Assembly (NCBI RefSeq): GCF_009617585.1
Contig: NZ_WIXI01000039.1
Location: forward strand, 142,046-206,045
Reading direction: 5' to 3'
Source: Endobacterium cereale
GTDB lineage: Bacteria; Pseudomonadota; Alphaproteobacteria; Rhizobiales; Rhizobiaceae
DNA: 64,000 nt
The notes beneath the pieces are model-generated. The model saw nothing but the letters and a program-made list of their open reading frames with translations. It was not told the DNA's origin and made no database searches. Both the position numbers and the translations under genes were made by a program. This document shows positions 62,689-64,000 of the stretch, one piece after another (position 1 is the first letter of the stretch; each line of letters opens with the position of its first letter).

Positions 62689-62859
62689 ATGGATGATGGA
62701 ATGACCGAGATGTTTTCGGACGCCGATATTGAGATTTTGCCTCCGGCGCACAACACTGAACACGAGATGGCCATTTGCCTTTGCTGCTGTCGCCAGCGTC
62801 CCAACTCCGCCATCGATGAAGACGGCTGCGGCATTTGTGACGAATGCTTGGCACCTTAA
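62689..62859 (+). CDS. 56-aa cysteine-rich protein, zinc-ribbon-like
   Basis: The frame runs from an ATG at 62689 to a TAA at 62857, with GGGAG 7 bp upstream. The C-terminal half has CLCCCRQRPNS and CGICDECLAP, giving seven cysteines in C-x-CC and C-x2-C-x2-C patterns suited to zinc. The first half is acidic. I do not recognise a named family. It lies between hsp20 and two other small stress-cluster genes. Confidence 0.6.
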   Translation: MDDGMTEMFSDADIEILPPAHNTEHEMAICLCCCRQRPNSAIDEDGCGICDECLAP

Positions 62860-62924
62860 CCCCTCGAGAGGAAAACAAGCGCTGCACGTCTGGCGGCAAA
62901 CTGAAGCTGAAAGGGAAATGAAAA

Positions 62925-63170
62925 ATGGTTGGTATCACGGATTGGCTGGACGATCGCGTGCAGGAAATCATTCGCGACCCGGGCCTGCATGAGAACAAGG
63001 CAGACTTTCGCGATCAAGCGAAAATCCTGGTGGAGCCCGCAGAAGCGGACGGATTCACGGTGGCCGAGATCAAGGAGGCTTGTGGTGGAGACGTGGAGCG
63101 ATACCTCCAGGATCAGCAGAACGCGATGACCGATTTCAACCGACAGCAGCGATTGGCGGATAACACGTAG
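62925..63170 (+). CDS. Small helical protein, DUF768-like
   Basis: The 81-aa protein is helical. A first part with WLDDRVQEIIRDPG is followed by AEADGFTVAEIKEACGGDVE, which resembles the second helix pair of the rhizobial DUF768 family (A-x-G-I-x-x-x-E-I-x-E). The match is weak. GAAAGGG precedes the ATG at 62925. The function is unknown. Confidence 0.6.
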   Translation: MVGITDWLDDRVQEIIRDPGLHENKADFRDQAKILVEPAEADGFTVAEIKEACGGDVERYLQDQQNAMTDFNRQQRLADNT

Positions 63171-63229
63171 CTTAGCGGGCGAGTTGGGAGTGTCGCAGGA
63201 CGTTCCTCCCCTATCAAGGAGCACACTGA

Positions 63230-63472
63230 ATGCCCGGAATCTTTATATCAATCTATGTCCTTGCATTCGATCTCGACGACCGCGGCCAACCAGTGCCAGC
63301 ATTCGATCCTCGCCCTGCCGCGACCGAGGATGCCGCCATTGAGGAAGCTAAGGATCTTGCCACCCGGCACGCGGGCGTCGCTGTATGGAAACGTCGAGGC
63401 GATCCAGTTGTGGGCGAAGAGGGAGAACCCGAGATCGTCTTCCGAGCAGGCCGAATCGGGGACTTTGCTTAG
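63230..63472 (+). CDS. Small conserved-looking rhizobial protein
   Basis: The 80-aa protein starts with strands (IFISIYVLAFDLDDRGQPVP), then a helix (ATEDAAIEEAKDLATRHAGV) and a final strand with GEPEIVFRAGRIGDFA. Similar short proteins occur in rhizobial stress clusters without known role. CAAGGAG precedes the ATG. Confidence 0.65.
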   Translation: MPGIFISIYVLAFDLDDRGQPVPAFDPRPAATEDAAIEEAKDLATRHAGVAVWKRRGDPVVGEEGEPEIVFRAGRIGDFA

Positions 63473-63643
63473 GACAATTCGCACGACCGAACGGTCCGTT
63501 CGTTCAGTTTGATGTCGGTCATTGCGTTCAATGACAGAGTCCTTGTCAGCGGACGACAGGCTAGGAAACCGATAGAGAAGCGGCTCGTTGTCGCCTGCCT
63601 TGCATCTTCAAAGCCTCTTGCTGGGAAGAACGGATCAGTTCGG

Positions 63644-63690
63644 GTCTTGAGCGGAATCGAACCTGTGACCCAATGTAGTTTCGCTTCCAT
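63644..63690 (-). repeat. Dispersed tRNA-T-arm-like repeat, copy 5
   Basis: GTCTTGAGCGGAATCGAACC-N4-GACCCAATGTAG; on the minus strand GGGTC-N4-GGTTCGATTCC is the most tRNA-like core of the five. A full acceptor stem or anticodon arm cannot be drawn. Confidence 0.55.
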
Positions 63691-63911
63691 GTCACCCGAA
63701 TTCTTAAGACGTCAGGGACTTGGAAATCCCATCCCTATCTCTCGGTCGCTATCTCCCTGCCGATGAAATCTAAAGACCGTCTCTGCTTCTGCTGGCAGCC
63801 ATTCTCGAACATCTTCTTTTGTCTCGCTGTAGAAGTCTGGGTCCGGTCTAGCGAAGACTGGCAGATCATCTGACGCACAACCAGCAGGCAGGTGGACAGG
63901 CAATCTGAAGT

Positions 63912-63974
63912 TGGATGGAAACGGATGGAAAAATAGTGCATGACGGCTGGCTAGGAAATGGATGGAAACGGATG
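63912..63974. repeat. Short direct repeat near the window end
   Basis: TGGATGGAAACGGATG occurs at 63912-63927 and again at 63959-63974, 47 bp apart. A shorter piece, AATGGAAAC, follows near 63978. It may be the start of a tandem array that continues outside the window. Confidence 0.55.
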
Positions 63975-64000
63975 AAAGAATGGAAACTCTGAACACGACG

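Larger units (their letters stand above)
63473..64000. other. Gene-poor end of the window
   Basis: No convincing gene is seen. Frames are short and unrecognised. The stretch holds the fifth tRNA-like repeat (63644-63690) and a short direct repeat (63912-63974). Confidence 0.45.

Noticed and set aside
63712..63996. 94-codon minus-strand frame at the window end
   Set aside because: Part of it (residues 45-70) looks protein-like, but the start is low-complexity repeat sequence and no family is recognised.

Overview
The window looks like an accessory region, plasmid-borne or a chromosomal island, of a Rhizobiales bacterium, most likely Rhizobiaceae (Rhizobium/Agrobacterium/Ensifer group). The basis is GC-rich codon use, many small rhizobial families (DUF982, DUF2934, DUF6894, DUF6428 next to ArsR), EcfG-type general-stress promoter motifs, a ROSE-like RNA thermometer before an hsp20 gene, and insertion elements with several broken genes. 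No rRNA, complete tRNA, CRISPR array or replication origin was seen. All calls come from reading the sequence and from memory of the families; no search was run.

Layout. (1) 1-3.9 kb: the right end of a TniQ-type transposon, gene remnants, and a TetR regulator divergent from a peroxiredoxin gene with an amber codon. (2) 3.9-10.9 kb: two arsenic/chromate resistance blocks that converge at 7.38 kb. One is DUF6428 divergent from arsR, an MFS exporter and chrA. The other is the leftward operon arsR, arsN2 (broken), LMW-type arsC, acr3, glutaredoxin-type arsC and arsH. (3) 11.1-17.5 kb: a signalling block with a KaiC-like ATPase, an HWE histidine kinase and a single-domain response regulator in one overlapping operon, divergent from a large hybrid histidine kinase. 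(4) 17.9-18.6 kb: fused remnants of kdgD and a DUF1254 gene.

(5) 18.6-43.3 kb is the most interesting part. A 13-bp motif, TGTWACNGTWACA, stands before almost every transcription unit here, and I found it nowhere else in the window. The units hold two outer-membrane-type proteins, a lipoprotein alpha/beta hydrolase, a periplasmic arylsulfatase, a complete MoxR-DUF58-DUF4381-BatA-BatB-BatD operon, an aerobic formylglycine-generating enzyme (FGE), a HAD phosphatase, an MscS channel, a DUF2092 protein with a His/Pro-rich secreted protein, a YiaVW-like HlyD/DUF3302 pair, and two divergent DUF1254 proteins. One gene encodes a ToxR/CadC-like one-pass membrane protein and is the best candidate regulator. 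I read the block as one envelope regulon built around a sulfatase, its maturation enzyme and a MoxR/Bat chaperone-like system.

(6) 43.4-49.1 kb: a quinone oxidoreductase divergent from an AraC regulator, two secreted SnoaL-like proteins, an AHL-lactonase-like metallo-hydrolase and a DoxX remnant cut by an insertion. (7) 49.13-50.86 kb: an ISL3-family element with 41-bp inverted repeats; its right end truncates a ligD-type gene. The last 20 bp of that end also occur at 933-952 beside tniQ, in the same orientation. (8) 50.8-63.5 kb: a general-stress cluster with a LigD phosphoesterase fragment, DUF883, YciE (amber), DUF2934, Mn catalase, an SDR, a formaldehyde-dehydrogenase-like enzyme, a membrane protein, a PAS-PAS-GGDEF gene with two frameshifts, Hsp20, and many small proteins. 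Six promoters matching the EcfG pattern GGAAC-N16-NGTT lie before these genes.
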